Source: an uncultured Acidimicrobiales bacterium (GTDB lineage Bacteria > Actinomycetota > Acidimicrobiia > Acidimicrobiales > CADCTF01). Taken from it: a stretch of DNA of 54,470 nucleotides. Position 1 is the first letter of the stretch. Every line of letters begins with the position of its first letter. The stretch is taken from NCBI GenBank assembly GCA_902805655.1, contig CADCTF010000053.1, forward strand, positions 69,664 through 124,133, read 5' to 3'. A program made the translations under genes and the position numbers. The notes under the pieces were generated by a model. The model was not told the DNA's origin. It did not search any database and saw only the letters and a list, made by a program, of their open reading frames with translations. Below are positions 9,313 through 17,274 of the stretch, piece after piece.

Positions 9313-10113
9313 CTGCCTCAACCGATCATCGTCGAGGACCCCGACGATCCAAGGCTCGCCGACTACCGGCACCTCACCGACGTCGAGCTCAGGAGGGCGA
9401 CGGAGGCGTCCGGCGGGGTGTTCATCGCCGAGGGCAAGCTGGTCATCGGCGAGCTGCTGCGCTCTCGCTTCTCGGTGCGGTCGCTCCTGCTCACCCCGCT
9501 GCGGCACTCCGAGATGGCCTCCCTGCTGACCGACCTGATGGCCCCCGTCTACGTCGCTCCGCAGGCACTGCTCAACTCGATCACCGGCTTCAACCTGCAC
9601 CGTGGCGCAGTCGCGTCCGCCTCACGCGGCGTCCCGCTCGAGCCGAGCAACCTGCTGGAGTCGGCCCGCCGCATCGCAGTGCTCGAGAGCCTCAACGACC
9701 TGGAGAACCTCGGCTCGCTGTTCCGGAACGCCGCCGGGCTGGGAGTCGACGGCGTGCTCCTCTCCCCCGGGTGCGCCGATCCGCTCTACCGAAGGGTGGT
9801 GCGGGTCTCGATGGGCCACGTGCTGCACGTGCCCTTCGCCCACCTGCCGTCGTGGCCGGAGGGCCTCGACCACATCAGGGCGCGTGGCTACACGGTGGTG
9901 GCGCTCACTCCCTCCGGCGACGTCGACCTGGATGATCTGGCGCCGGCCATGGAGCGAACGGCGGTGCTGCTCGGCGCCGAAGGGCCGGGCCTCACGCCGG
10001 GCGCACTGGGAAGAGCCCACGTGCGGGCCCGCATCACCATGGCATCCGGCGTCGACTCGTTGAACGTGGCGACGGCCGGCGCCCTCGCGTTCCACCACCT
10101 GCGCCCTCGCTAA
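9313..10113 (+). CDS. SpoU/TrmH family RNA 2'-O-methyltransferase, probable non-AUG start
   Basis: A SPOUT-class methyltransferase acting on rRNA or tRNA ribose. LESLNDLENLGSLFRNAA is the substrate-recognition motif 1, LLGAEGPGLT motif 2, and ITMASGVDSLNVATAGALAF motif 3 with the SAM knot. The first canonical start is GTG 9418 (231 aa). However, the frame is open upstream and encodes IVEDPDDPRLADYRHLTDVEL, which matches the usual N-terminal RNA-binding subdomain of this family. No ATG, GTG or TTG exists in frame between 8842 and 9418. CTG at 9313 is the best candidate, 7 nt after TAGCGG. The start is therefore unsettled; the function is clear. Confidence 0.85.
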   Translation: MPQPIIVEDPDDPRLADYRHLTDVELRRATEASGGVFIAEGKLVIGELLRSRFSVRSLLLTPLRHSEMASLLTDLMAPVYVAPQALLNSITGFNLHRGAVASASRGVPLEPSNLLESARRIAVLESLNDLENLGSLFRNAAGLGVDGVLLSPGCADPLYRRVVRVSMGHVLHVPFAHLPSWPEGLDHIRARGYTVVALTPSGDVDLDDLAPAMERTAVLLGAEGPGLTPGALGRAHVRARITMASGVDSLNVATAGALAFHHLRPR

Positions 10114-10127
10114 GGGTTCCGCACCAG

Positions 10128-10742
10128 CTACATGCGCTCGAGCAGCTGCACCTTCTTGGCGTCGAACTCGGCTTGGGAGATGACGCCGCGCCGGCGCAGC
10201 TCGTCCAGCTTCTCGAGCTGCTCGGGGAGCGAGAGATCCCGTCGGCCGCTCATGCGGTCGGCGTCACGGGCCTGGGCCGCCTCGATCGAACGGTGGATCT
10301 GGTTCTGCACGGCGGCCGGGCGGCGAATGTCGTAGAAGTGCTGTTGCCCCTGGGTGCCGCCGGACTCGATCATCAAGTCACCGCTTCCCATCAGTCGCTC
10401 GAACGCGCGCTGGTTGAAGCTGATGTCGTTGATCCGCTCGAGCGGGATCTCCTTCCCCTTCTTGGCCAGCACGCCGCTGCGGTACACGAGCCGGTCGGTG
10501 GTGACGACGAAGTTGATCGAGCTCCATCGGATGAGCCGCCCCGCGAGCCAGACGGCCGCGACTGCGGTGAGCGCGGCCAGGGCCACGAGCAACCACTCGT
10601 TGATGTCCTGCACCAGCACGAACACCGTGGCCACGGCGAGCACCACCGCCAGCACGAGCTGCTTGGCGAAGAACCACCAGTGCGGCCGCAGGTCGAGGAC
10701 GATCTCCTCGCCCTCGTACAGGAGCTTCTTGGAGAACGGCAC
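10128..10742 (-). CDS. Membrane PH-domain (bPH_2) protein with C-terminal SHOCT domain
   Basis: This 204-residue protein has two adjacent membrane helices (about 26-45 and 50-68) after a short N-terminus, followed by a bacterial PH-like domain (about 75-150; note DRLVYRSGVLAKKGKEIPLERI). It ends in a SHOCT motif (LPEQLEKLDELRRRGVISQAEF) typical of small oligomerisation domains. The family is widespread in actinobacteria and is linked to membrane or envelope stress without a defined activity. The start is GTG. It lies convergent to the SpoU gene and downstream of the zincin gene, with a gap of 47 bp. Confidence 0.85.
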   Translation of the reverse strand: MPFSKKLLYEGEEIVLDLRPHWWFFAKQLVLAVVLAVATVFVLVQDINEWLLVALAALTAVAAVWLAGRLIRWSSINFVVTTDRLVYRSGVLAKKGKEIPLERINDISFNQRAFERLMGSGDLMIESGGTQGQQHFYDIRRPAAVQNQIHRSIEAAQARDADRMSGRRDLSLPEQLEKLDELRRRGVISQAEFDAKKVQLLERM

Positions 10743-10789
10743 CGGCAGAACCTACGCCACACCCTGGTCGGCGACGGGTGCGGCCACGG

Positions 10790-11134
10790 TCACGCCCATC
10801 CCAGCTCGTCCAGGCGGTCGTCGTCGATGCCGAAGTGGTGGGCCACCTCGTGCACCACGGTGACGCGAACCTGCTCGACCACCTCCGCCTCGGTGTGGCA
10901 CATCGCGCACACCGACCGCCGGAAGATGGTGATGCGGTCCGGCATCACCAGGCCGCCGTAGTCGGCCCGTTCGGTGAGCGGGATCCCTTCGTACAGCCCC
11001 AGCATGCTGCCCGGTGGTGCGTGGTCCTCGATGACGATGCTCACGTTGTCCATCTGCTCACCCAGCTCGGGCGGGATGGCGTCGAGGGCGTCGGCCACCA
11101 GCTCGGCGAACCGCTCGGAGCCGACGTCGACCAC
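10790..11134 (-). CDS. Small zincin-like metallopeptidase family protein
   Basis: This 114-residue protein contains VVHEVAHHFGIDDDRLDE, an HExxHxxGxxD-type metzincin-like zinc motif (His-Glu-x-x-His with a downstream Asp). It matches the compact metallopeptidase family formerly called DUF1025. It has no signal peptide, so any proteolysis would be cytoplasmic. The GTG start immediately follows the ddl stop codon (TGA then GTG), so the gene is the coupled last member of the hydrolase / MurF-like / ddl operon. Cys residues at CAMC precede the zinc helix; their role is unclear. Confidence 0.85.
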   Translation of the reverse strand: MVDVGSERFAELVADALDAIPPELGEQMDNVSIVIEDHAPPGSMLGLYEGIPLTERADYGGLVMPDRITIFRRSVCAMCHTEAEVVEQVRVTVVHEVAHHFGIDDDRLDELGWA

Positions 11135-12241
11135 TCAGGCCAGCTTGGAGCTGATCGAGCCGGCCGAGCGGAGCGCGCTGCCGTCCGCCCCCCGGGTGGA
11201 GAAGGCGCGGGCCGGGCCACGCGTGGCCTCGGCCAGCAGATCGCCGAGGAGGGTGGCGAACGGGACGGGCGGGTCGACCCAGAGGTGCTTGGTGAGAGAG
11301 CCGGGGATCGTGTTGATCTCGTTGACGAAGAGGTCGTCGCCGTCGAGCAGGAAGTCGACGCGGGCCACTCCACGCACGCCGGCCACCTTGGCCACCGTGG
11401 TCGCCGCTTCTCGAACCCGGGCCACGAGCGGATCGTCGGCGGCCATCACCTGTCGAGGCGCGCTCACCATGCCCTCGCCGCCCACGTACTTCTCGCGGTA
11501 GCCGAGGATCGACGCATCCCCCCGCAGCGGCTTCGAGGCCGCCGAGAGCTGGAGGTCGGGGTAGGCGCGTACGGCGATCTCGACATCGTCGATGCCGGGG
11601 CGGAACGGCTCGACCACCGCGCCATCACGCAGGTTGGCCTGGGGCGCACGGCAGAAGGCGGCCAGCGAGGCCCAGTCGTCGAACGTCTCGATGCCGATCG
11701 AGGAACCGCCGAAGCGCGGCTTGACGATGTACGGCCCGTCGAAGGGGGCCGGCCCCTCGGGGTCGACGACCACGCAGGGGAGGTGCGGGAGGCCGGCCGC
11801 CGACACGGTGGCGGCGAAGGCCAGCTTGTCCATGCCGAGGGCTGCGCCCGCCGCCGAGGGCCCGGTGTAGCGGATGCCGGCCAGGTCGAGCGCGGCCTGC
11901 AGGCTGCCGTCCTCGCCGGGTCCGCCGTGGCAGCAGTTCAGCACTGCGGTCACGTCGAGGGCACGGCTCTTGCGGCCCAGCCCTCCTCCGCCCTCCGGGA
12001 CGAGGCCACCCTCCGCACCGATCTGAAGACGAAGTGCCCGAGCCTTGCGGGGGACTCCCTCGAGGAAGTCCTCGGCCTCGAGCGCGCCGTCGAGGAGGAA
12101 CAGCTCCCCGCCCTTCGACCAGTACACCTGGTCGACCTCCTGCCCGGCCGCGGCAAGGGTGCGAGCAGCCAGCAGGCCGGTGAGGATGCTGATGTCGTGC
12201 TCGGGTGACGGCCCTCCGAAGAGGACGACGGGACGGCTCAC
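11135..12241 (-). CDS. ddl: D-alanine--D-alanine ligase family (ATP-grasp)
   Basis: This 368-residue ATP-grasp ligase joins D-amino acids for peptidoglycan. It has HGGPGEDGSLQAAL and YTGPSAAGAALGMDK in the N-terminal/central domain, IVKPRFGGSSIG in the ATP-binding domain, and NEINTIPGS as the metal/phosphate motif of D-Ala-D-Ala ligases. GTG 12241 is chosen because VSRPVVLFGGPSPEHD is the standard N-terminus and GAGGA sits 6 nt upstream; an ATG at 12325 would run into the preceding gene. It lies 25 bp after the MurF-like ligase and directly abuts the zincin gene. The C-terminal 30 residues are divergent. Confidence 0.9.
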   Translation of the reverse strand: MSRPVVLFGGPSPEHDISILTGLLAARTLAAAGQEVDQVYWSKGGELFLLDGALEAEDFLEGVPRKARALRLQIGAEGGLVPEGGGGLGRKSRALDVTAVLNCCHGGPGEDGSLQAALDLAGIRYTGPSAAGAALGMDKLAFAATVSAAGLPHLPCVVVDPEGPAPFDGPYIVKPRFGGSSIGIETFDDWASLAAFCRAPQANLRDGAVVEPFRPGIDDVEIAVRAYPDLQLSAASKPLRGDASILGYREKYVGGEGMVSAPRQVMAADDPLVARVREAATTVAKVAGVRGVARVDFLLDGDDLFVNEINTIPGSLTKHLWVDPPVPFATLLGDLLAEATRGPARAFSTRGADGSALRSAGSISSKLA

Positions 12242-12266
12242 ACTTGGTTCCTCACGGTCGACTTCC

Positions 12267-13787
12267 TCAGGGGAAGTGGTCGGGCAGGTGGTTCTCGTAG
12301 AGGACGACGTCCCCCGGGCCGACATTCTCCTTCACCCACTGCCGGGCGGCGTCCATGCCCTCCACCGCCACGACCCTCGCCGCTCCCCCGGTCGCCCCGT
12401 CGACCAAGGCCCTGCGGTTCGTGGCCCCCACCACCACCACGTCCGTGGCGACCGACGCAGCCCGCTCGCCGAAGCGGCGGTTCTCCTCCACCTGGCGAGC
12501 CCCCAGCTCGATCATCCCCGGCGTGACGACGACGATGCGCCCCGCTCCGTCCGCCATGCGACCCAGCGTTCGCAGAGCCACCTCAGCCCCGGCCGGGTTC
12601 GAGTTGAAGGTGTCGTCGAGCACCTTGGCACCGCTCATGCCGGTCGTGACGGCCAGCCGGTTGGCGGCTACCGGCAGAGTGGCGAGGCGCTTGGCGATGG
12701 CGTCGGGCGGCGCACCCGCCTCCAGCGCGAGGGCCACCGCCACCGCCACGTTGGTCGGCGGCACGTCGAGGCCGGACGCTCGCGCGATGACGTGGCCCGC
12801 CTGGCGGACGACGAGCTCGTCACCCTCGACGCATGCGCTGACGTCAGCGGCCGTGTCGGTGGACGAGCACCGCACGACCCGCTTCCCCTGGGCCGCCAGG
12901 TCCGGCACCAGCGGGGCGAGCCAGGGATCGTCCACGTTGAGCACGGCCACCTCGGCGGTGGCGAAGATCTCCGACTTGGCCCGAACGATGGTCTGCTCGT
13001 CCCTCATCCGCTCGAGGTGCACGGGGCCGATGGCGGTGATGGCCGACACAGTGGGACGCACCCAGCTGCAGAGATCGGCGATCTCACCCGGTCCGTAGGT
13101 GCCCATCTCGGCGATGAAGACCTCGGTGCCGAGGGTGAGGTGCTCGTTCACGGCGCGGGCGATGCCGGCGGAGTTGTTGTAGCTGCGAGGCGTCGGCACG
13201 ACGCTTCGCGTGCCCTCGACGAGATGGGCGACGTACCCCTTCGTCGAGGTCTTGCCGTACGACCCGGTGATGGCGAGGACCAACGGGGATACCGACTTCA
13301 GCTTCGTCGTGGCCCGCTCCACGAAGGGCATCCCCAGCCGGCGCTCGATCGGCCGCGTGATGGCGAGGGCGACATCCACCACCGCCGGGGAGAGCACGGC
13401 CAGCACGGCCGCCGGCACCACGGATCCGAGCCCCAGACCGATCGCGGCGGGGGCGACGGTGAGAAGGCCCCAGACGCCGGCCAGCGTCCTCATCCGACGC
13501 GTCCAGGCGAGCGGACCGGGAGCCACCCCCTTGAGGCGCAGACCGAACGGACCCACACCGACGCCGAGGGCCACCAGCACCGCGAAGGGCGCGAAGGCGG
13601 CCGTGAGAACGAGGTTGACGAGGACGCCGAAGAGGAGCAACCGGTTGAAGCCGGCCCCGAGCCACCAGCGGAGGGCGAACCGGATCGTGGAGCCGGGGAG
13701 GTAGTGCTCGCGCTGGGCGACCCGGAGCCAGCGCATGCCCGCGAGGCCCGCCCCCACCAGGCAGGCGATCACCGCGACGGCCGTCAC
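12267..13787 (-). CDS. Membrane-anchored MurF-like Mur ligase
   Basis: From about residue 165 this 506-residue protein is a Mur ligase of the MurF type: P-loop GSYGKTSTK (175-183), YNNSAGI, EMGTYGPGEIADL, NVDDPW and DDTFNSNPAGAEVAL. MurF adds D-Ala-D-Ala to the UDP-MurNAc-tripeptide. The usual soluble uridine-binding N-terminal domain is missing. In its place are about 150 residues with four or five predicted membrane helices (around 2-20, 48-64, 65-80, 103-122, 124-142). The catalytic part would therefore be membrane-tethered on the cytoplasmic face. GTG 13787 overlaps the stop of the upstream hydrolase (GTGA). It precedes ddl, the source of D-Ala-D-Ala. Either it is a membrane-bound MurF or a related ligase with another acceptor. 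Confidence 0.85.
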   Translation of the reverse strand: MTAVAVIACLVGAGLAGMRWLRVAQREHYLPGSTIRFALRWWLGAGFNRLLLFGVLVNLVLTAAFAPFAVLVALGVGVGPFGLRLKGVAPGPLAWTRRMRTLAGVWGLLTVAPAAIGLGLGSVVPAAVLAVLSPAVVDVALAITRPIERRLGMPFVERATTKLKSVSPLVLAITGSYGKTSTKGYVAHLVEGTRSVVPTPRSYNNSAGIARAVNEHLTLGTEVFIAEMGTYGPGEIADLCSWVRPTVSAITAIGPVHLERMRDEQTIVRAKSEIFATAEVAVLNVDDPWLAPLVPDLAAQGKRVVRCSSTDTAADVSACVEGDELVVRQAGHVIARASGLDVPPTNVAVAVALALEAGAPPDAIAKRLATLPVAANRLAVTTGMSGAKVLDDTFNSNPAGAEVALRTLGRMADGAGRIVVVTPGMIELGARQVEENRRFGERAASVATDVVVVGATNRRALVDGATGGAARVVAVEGMDAARQWVKENVGPGDVVLYENHLPDHFP

Positions 13788-14533
13788 GGCGCTACTCGCT
13801 CGATCGCTTCACGCAGAGCATCCGGCCGTCGCACCGGCAGGAAGTGGCCGACGCCGGGCACGACCGTGAGCTTGCCGTGGGACAGCAGCCCGGCGGCACG
13901 CTCGGCCACCTCCACCGGCACGGCGTCGTCATCGGCTCCCCACACCAGCTCGACCGGGGCCGCGATGGCCGCCAGCTGCCGCTCATAGGTCTCGTTGACC
14001 ACCCGCACCAGCACGTCGCGCATCACACCAGTCGCCGCCCGGTAGTCGGCCGAGCCGTGCTTCCGCTTCATCTGCTCCATCCGAGTGTCGGAGACGATCC
14101 TCCTGTGGTGCAGGGCCCGCACCACGCGGAACGCCAGTGGTGCGCGCCTCGACGGCCGATCGGCCCGCGCCAGCAGCGGCACGCCGGTGAGCACGACCCC
14201 GGCCACCCGAGCGGGGTGCGAGGCGGCGAGGTGCACCGCCACCCGACCACCGAACGAGTGACCGACCACGACCACCCGCTCCGCCATCGCGTCGAGCACG
14301 GGGGCCACCGCCTCGGCGTACTCCGCCGCTCCCCACACCTCGGGCGGCTCGGCCACGGCCCCGCCGAAGCCGTGGAGGTCGAGGGCCACGCCGGCGGCTC
14401 CCGTGAGCACGGCCTCGAAGTCCGAGCGGGTTCGCATCCACCCCGGCAGGGCGAGGACGGTCGCCGGGCCCGAGCCGAAGCTCTCCCCGAACAGGCGCCC
14501 GTCGTCGAAGGCACGAAGCATCGGGAGCCGCAC
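13784..14533 (-). CDS. Alpha/beta hydrolase
   Basis: This hydrolase of about 249 residues has the nucleophile elbow GHSFGG, an oxyanion region PGWMRTRSDF, the acidic residue in WGADDDAVP, and the catalytic His in GVGHFLPVRRP. It resembles small esterases and C-C hydrolases; the substrate is unknown. GTG 14533 (VRLPMLRAFDDGRLFGE) is preferred to a longer in-frame ATG at 14650, whose extra 39 residues are basic and overlap the divergent helicase promoter; ATG 14521 is also possible. Its stop overlaps the GTG of the MurF-like gene by 4 nt, so it heads the cell-wall-like operon. Confidence 0.83.
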   Translation of the reverse strand: MRLPMLRAFDDGRLFGESFGSGPATVLALPGWMRTRSDFEAVLTGAAGVALDLHGFGGAVAEPPEVWGAAEYAEAVAPVLDAMAERVVVVGHSFGGRVAVHLAASHPARVAGVVLTGVPLLARADRPSRRAPLAFRVVRALHHRRIVSDTRMEQMKRKHGSADYRAATGVMRDVLVRVVNETYERQLAAIAAPVELVWGADDDAVPVEVAERAAGLLSHGKLTVVPGVGHFLPVRRPDALREAIERVAP

Positions 14534-14660
14534 GCTAGCCGAGCGTCCCAACGCCCTCGGCGGGTGTGGAGGGCGCCGTCCTCGTGATCCGAGATAGGAC
14601 CGATCCACTACGCATCGTGGCAGGTCGGGGACCATCCGCGTCTGTGTCACACCGCCTCCG

Positions 14661-14666
14661 TAGGGT
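14661..14666 (+). promoter_or_regulatory. -10 box of uvrD2-like gene (TAGGGT)
   Basis: TAGGGT ends 7 nt before the GTG at 14674, leaving no room for a ribosome binding site in a normal leader. Confidence 0.5.
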
Positions 14667-14673
14667 TCCGCCC

Positions 14674-16689
14674 GTGGGCCCCGCCGACCTCCTCCACGAC
14701 CTCAACCCGGCTCAGCGCGAGGCGGTCATCACCGCGTCGAGCCCGCTCTGCATCGTGGCCGGGGCCGGTTCGGGGAAGACGCGGGTGCTGACCCGGCGCA
14801 TCGCGCACCGCACGCTCACCGGCACCGCCGACGCGCCTCACGTCCTCGCCCTCACGTTCACCCGCAAGGCGGCCGGCGAGCTGCGCCAACGCCTGAGTGC
14901 GGTCGGGGTGCGGGAGTCGGTGGTGGCCGGCACCTTCCACAGCGTCGCCTACGCGCAGCTGCGCCGTCGCTGGGCCGACCGGGGGGAGACCGCACCCAAC
15001 CTGCTCGACAGCAAGATCCGCATCCTGGTGCCGATCCTGGGGCGCGCCGCCAGCGGCAAGGCCGCCGTGCAGGCAGCCGACGCTGCGTCGGAGATCGAGT
15101 GGGCCAAGGCCCGCCTCATCCCGGCATCGCAGTACGAGCTCGAGGCCACCCGCATGGGCCGCACCCCACCCCTTTCCCCGTCGGCCATGGCCGCGGTGTA
15201 CGAGCGTTACGAGACCGACAAGCGGCGCCGGGGCCTCGTCGACTTCGAAGACCTGCTGGGGCTCTGCGCGCGAGCCCTCGAGACCGATGCCGACTTCGCC
15301 GCCGGCCAGCGGTGGCGGTTCCGCCACCTGTTCGTCGACGAGTTCCAGGACGTCAACCCCGCCCAGTTCCGGCTGCTCAAGGGCTGGCTCGGCGATCGGG
15401 CCGACCTCTGCGTCGTCGGCGACCCGAACCAGGCCATCTACTCGTGGAACGGCGCGGACCCCCGGCTGCTGAACGGGTTCGACCGCCTCTTCCCGGGCGC
15501 CACGACCGTGCGGCTCGACGACAACTACCGGTCGACCCCCCAGGTGCTCGCCGTCGCCAACGCAACCCTGAGCGCCGGCGGCGTCACCTCCCCGCCCCTG
15601 CGGCCCAACCGGCCCGAGGGGCCGGTCCCCACCGTCACGTCCTACGACACCGACGTGGCCGAGGCACGGGGTGTCGCCGCCCGCATCCGCGAGGCCCATC
15701 GCCCGGGCGCGCCGTGGTCCCACGTCGCCGTGCTCCTGCGCACCAACGCCCAGTCGCTCGCCTTCGAGAAGGCGTTCCGCGCCGCCAACATCCCGTACCG
15801 GGTTCGGGGCGGCGGCAGCTTCCTGTCGCAACCGGAGGTGCGTGATGCGCTGCGCATCATCGGCCGGTCACCCGCCTCGGTGCCGTTCGCGTCGACGCTG
15901 CACGACATCGACGAGACCCTGCAGGAGCCGGGTGGCACCGAGGAGCGCAGGCTCAACCTCGAGGCCCTGCTGCAGCTCGGCCGCGAGTACGCCGCCCTCG
16001 ACGTCCGCCCCTCCGCGGCCGGCTTCACGGCATGGCTCGCCGCCACCGTGAAGGGCGACGAGCCCGACCATGACGCCACCGATGCGGTGGACATCGTGAC
16101 GTTCCACCGGGCCAAGGGGCTCGAGTGGCCGATCGTCTTCGTCACCGGTCTGGAGAAGGGCCTCGTACCTATCGCTCGGGCCGACAGCCCGGAGGCCGAG
16201 GCGGAGGAGCGACGCCTGCTCTATGTCGCCCTCACCCGCTCACACGAGCTGCTGCACTGCTCGTGGGCCACCCGGCGCACGTTCGGTGAGCGGACGATGA
16301 GCCGCACCGCGTCGCCGTGGCTCCGCACCATCGAGGCGGCCACCAAGGCGCTCCAGGTCGGCGGACCGAGCGCCGACTGGCGCCGCTTCCTCGCCGAGGA
16401 GCGCATCAAGCTCCGCAGCACGGCCGGGGGCCGCCAGGCCGCTGCCGCCGGTCCCGACGTCGACCCCGAGGTGCTGGCCGCGCTCAAGGCCTGGCGCTCC
16501 CGGGCCGCGAAGGCAGCCAACGTTCCCGCCTACGTGATCTTCCACGACATCACGCTGGCCGCGGTGGCCAGCGCCAAGCCGACCGACCGCAGGTCGCTGC
16601 TGGCCGTGCCCGGCCTCGGCCCGGTCAAGGCGGAGCGCTACGGCGACGATCTCCTGGCGCTCGTCTCCGAGCACGGCCGCACCGCCTGA
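14674..16689 (+). CDS. uvrD2: UvrD2-like superfamily 1A DNA helicase with C-terminal HRDC domain
   Basis: This 671-residue 3'-5' DNA helicase/translocase has Walker A GAGSGKT (30-36), ALTFTRKAAGELRQR (Ia), FVDEFQDVN (II), VVGDPNQAIYSWNGA (III), LDDNYRSTPQV (IV), VTFHRAKGLEWPIVFV (V) and LLYVALTRSHELL (VI). The last 80 residues form an HRDC domain (VPAYVIFHD, LLAVPGLGPVKAERYG), the hallmark of actinobacterial UvrD2. Mycobacterial UvrD2 joins the helicase to HRDC by a tetracysteine (CxxC-CxxC) element, and no such cysteines are visible here. The GTG start follows a TAGGGT box, and an upstream in-frame ATG is less likely. The gene is divergent from the hydrolase / MurF-like operon. Confidence 0.93.
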   Translation: MGPADLLHDLNPAQREAVITASSPLCIVAGAGSGKTRVLTRRIAHRTLTGTADAPHVLALTFTRKAAGELRQRLSAVGVRESVVAGTFHSVAYAQLRRRWADRGETAPNLLDSKIRILVPILGRAASGKAAVQAADAASEIEWAKARLIPASQYELEATRMGRTPPLSPSAMAAVYERYETDKRRRGLVDFEDLLGLCARALETDADFAAGQRWRFRHLFVDEFQDVNPAQFRLLKGWLGDRADLCVVGDPNQAIYSWNGADPRLLNGFDRLFPGATTVRLDDNYRSTPQVLAVANATLSAGGVTSPPLRPNRPEGPVPTVTSYDTDVAEARGVAARIREAHRPGAPWSHVAVLLRTNAQSLAFEKAFRAANIPYRVRGGGSFLSQPEVRDALRIIGRSPASVPFASTLHDIDETLQEPGGTEERRLNLEALLQLGREYAALDVRPSAAGFTAWLAATVKGDEPDHDATDAVDIVTFHRAKGLEWPIVFVTGLEKGLVPIARADSPEAEAEERRLLYVALTRSHELLHCSWATRRTFGERTMSRTASPWLRTIEAATKALQVGGPSADWRRFLAEERIKLRSTAGGRQAAAAGPDVDPEVLAALKAWRSRAAKAANVPAYVIFHDITLAAVASAKPTDRRSLLAVPGLGPVKAERYGDDLLALVSEHGRTA

Positions 16690-16716
16690 TTCCCCGGGCC
16701 GGGTAGAGCACCGATC

Positions 16717-17208
16717 GTGCGCTTCCAGATCGACCAACACCTGTCGGCCCCTCTGGCCGACGTCGAGTCCGCTCTCGTCGACCCTCGGTACATCGCTCAC
16801 CTCGGCACCATCGCCGAGCTCGGGTCGCCCGAGCTGCTGAGCCAGGAAGAGCTGCCGGACGGTGTCCGCCAGCGGGTGCGCTACCGCTTCATGGGCGAGC
16901 TCAGCGGGTCCGTGCGCAGGGTGGTCGACCCGGCCCGGCTGACCTGGGTCGAGCACTCCACGCTCGACCGCCGCAGCCATCGCACGGAGTGGCAGATCCT
17001 GCCGGATCACTACGCCAACCTCCTGCGCTCGTCCGGCACGTTCCAGCTCGTCCCGGTGGACGGCGGGACCGTGCGGGTGGCCGAGGGCGACGTCGGCGTG
17101 TCCTTCCCGATGGTCGGAGGCAAGGTGTCGGCCGCGATCGTGTCGGGCCTGCGCCGCCACGCCGCCATCGAGCAAGACGTGCTCAACGCCTGGTTGGGCG
17201 CGGATTGA
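16717..17208 (+). CDS. DUF2505 family protein (START/SRPBCC-like)
   Basis: This 163-residue soluble protein matches the actinobacterial DUF2505 family, a probable helix-grip (START-like) fold that could hold a hydrophobic ligand. It begins MRFQIDQHLSAPLADVESALVDP and ends with the helix VSGLRRHAAIEQDVLNAWL, both typical. No catalytic residues can be named. It starts with GTG behind a weak TAGAGC element, 27 bp after the helicase gene. Confidence 0.8.
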   Translation: MRFQIDQHLSAPLADVESALVDPRYIAHLGTIAELGSPELLSQEELPDGVRQRVRYRFMGELSGSVRRVVDPARLTWVEHSTLDRRSHRTEWQILPDHYANLLRSSGTFQLVPVDGGTVRVAEGDVGVSFPMVGGKVSAAIVSGLRRHAAIEQDVLNAWLGAD

Positions 17209-17217
17209 CGTCTTTTC

Positions 17218-17261
17218 GGCGCGAAGCGGCCAAAAACGTTTACAGGCCGCGGCGCTTCGCC
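17218..17261. promoter_or_regulatory. Imperfect inverted repeat around the 17275 promoter
   Basis: The arm at 17218-17231 (GGCGCGAAGCGGCC) can pair with 17245-17261 (GGCC...GCTTCGCC) around the A/T-rich loop that contains the -35 hexamer, with one bulge. It could be a terminator for the DUF2505 gene or an operator. Confidence 0.35.
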
Positions 17262-17268
17262 ATACGAT
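17239..17268 (+). promoter_or_regulatory. Promoter TTTACA-N18-TACGAT, leaderless
   Basis: The best complete promoter in the window: -35 TTTACA at 17239-17244, an 18-bp spacer, and -10 TACGAT at 17263-17268. Six bases then separate it from the GTG at 17275, so transcription should begin at the start codon. Confidence 0.65.
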
Positions 17269-17274
17269 GCCGGT

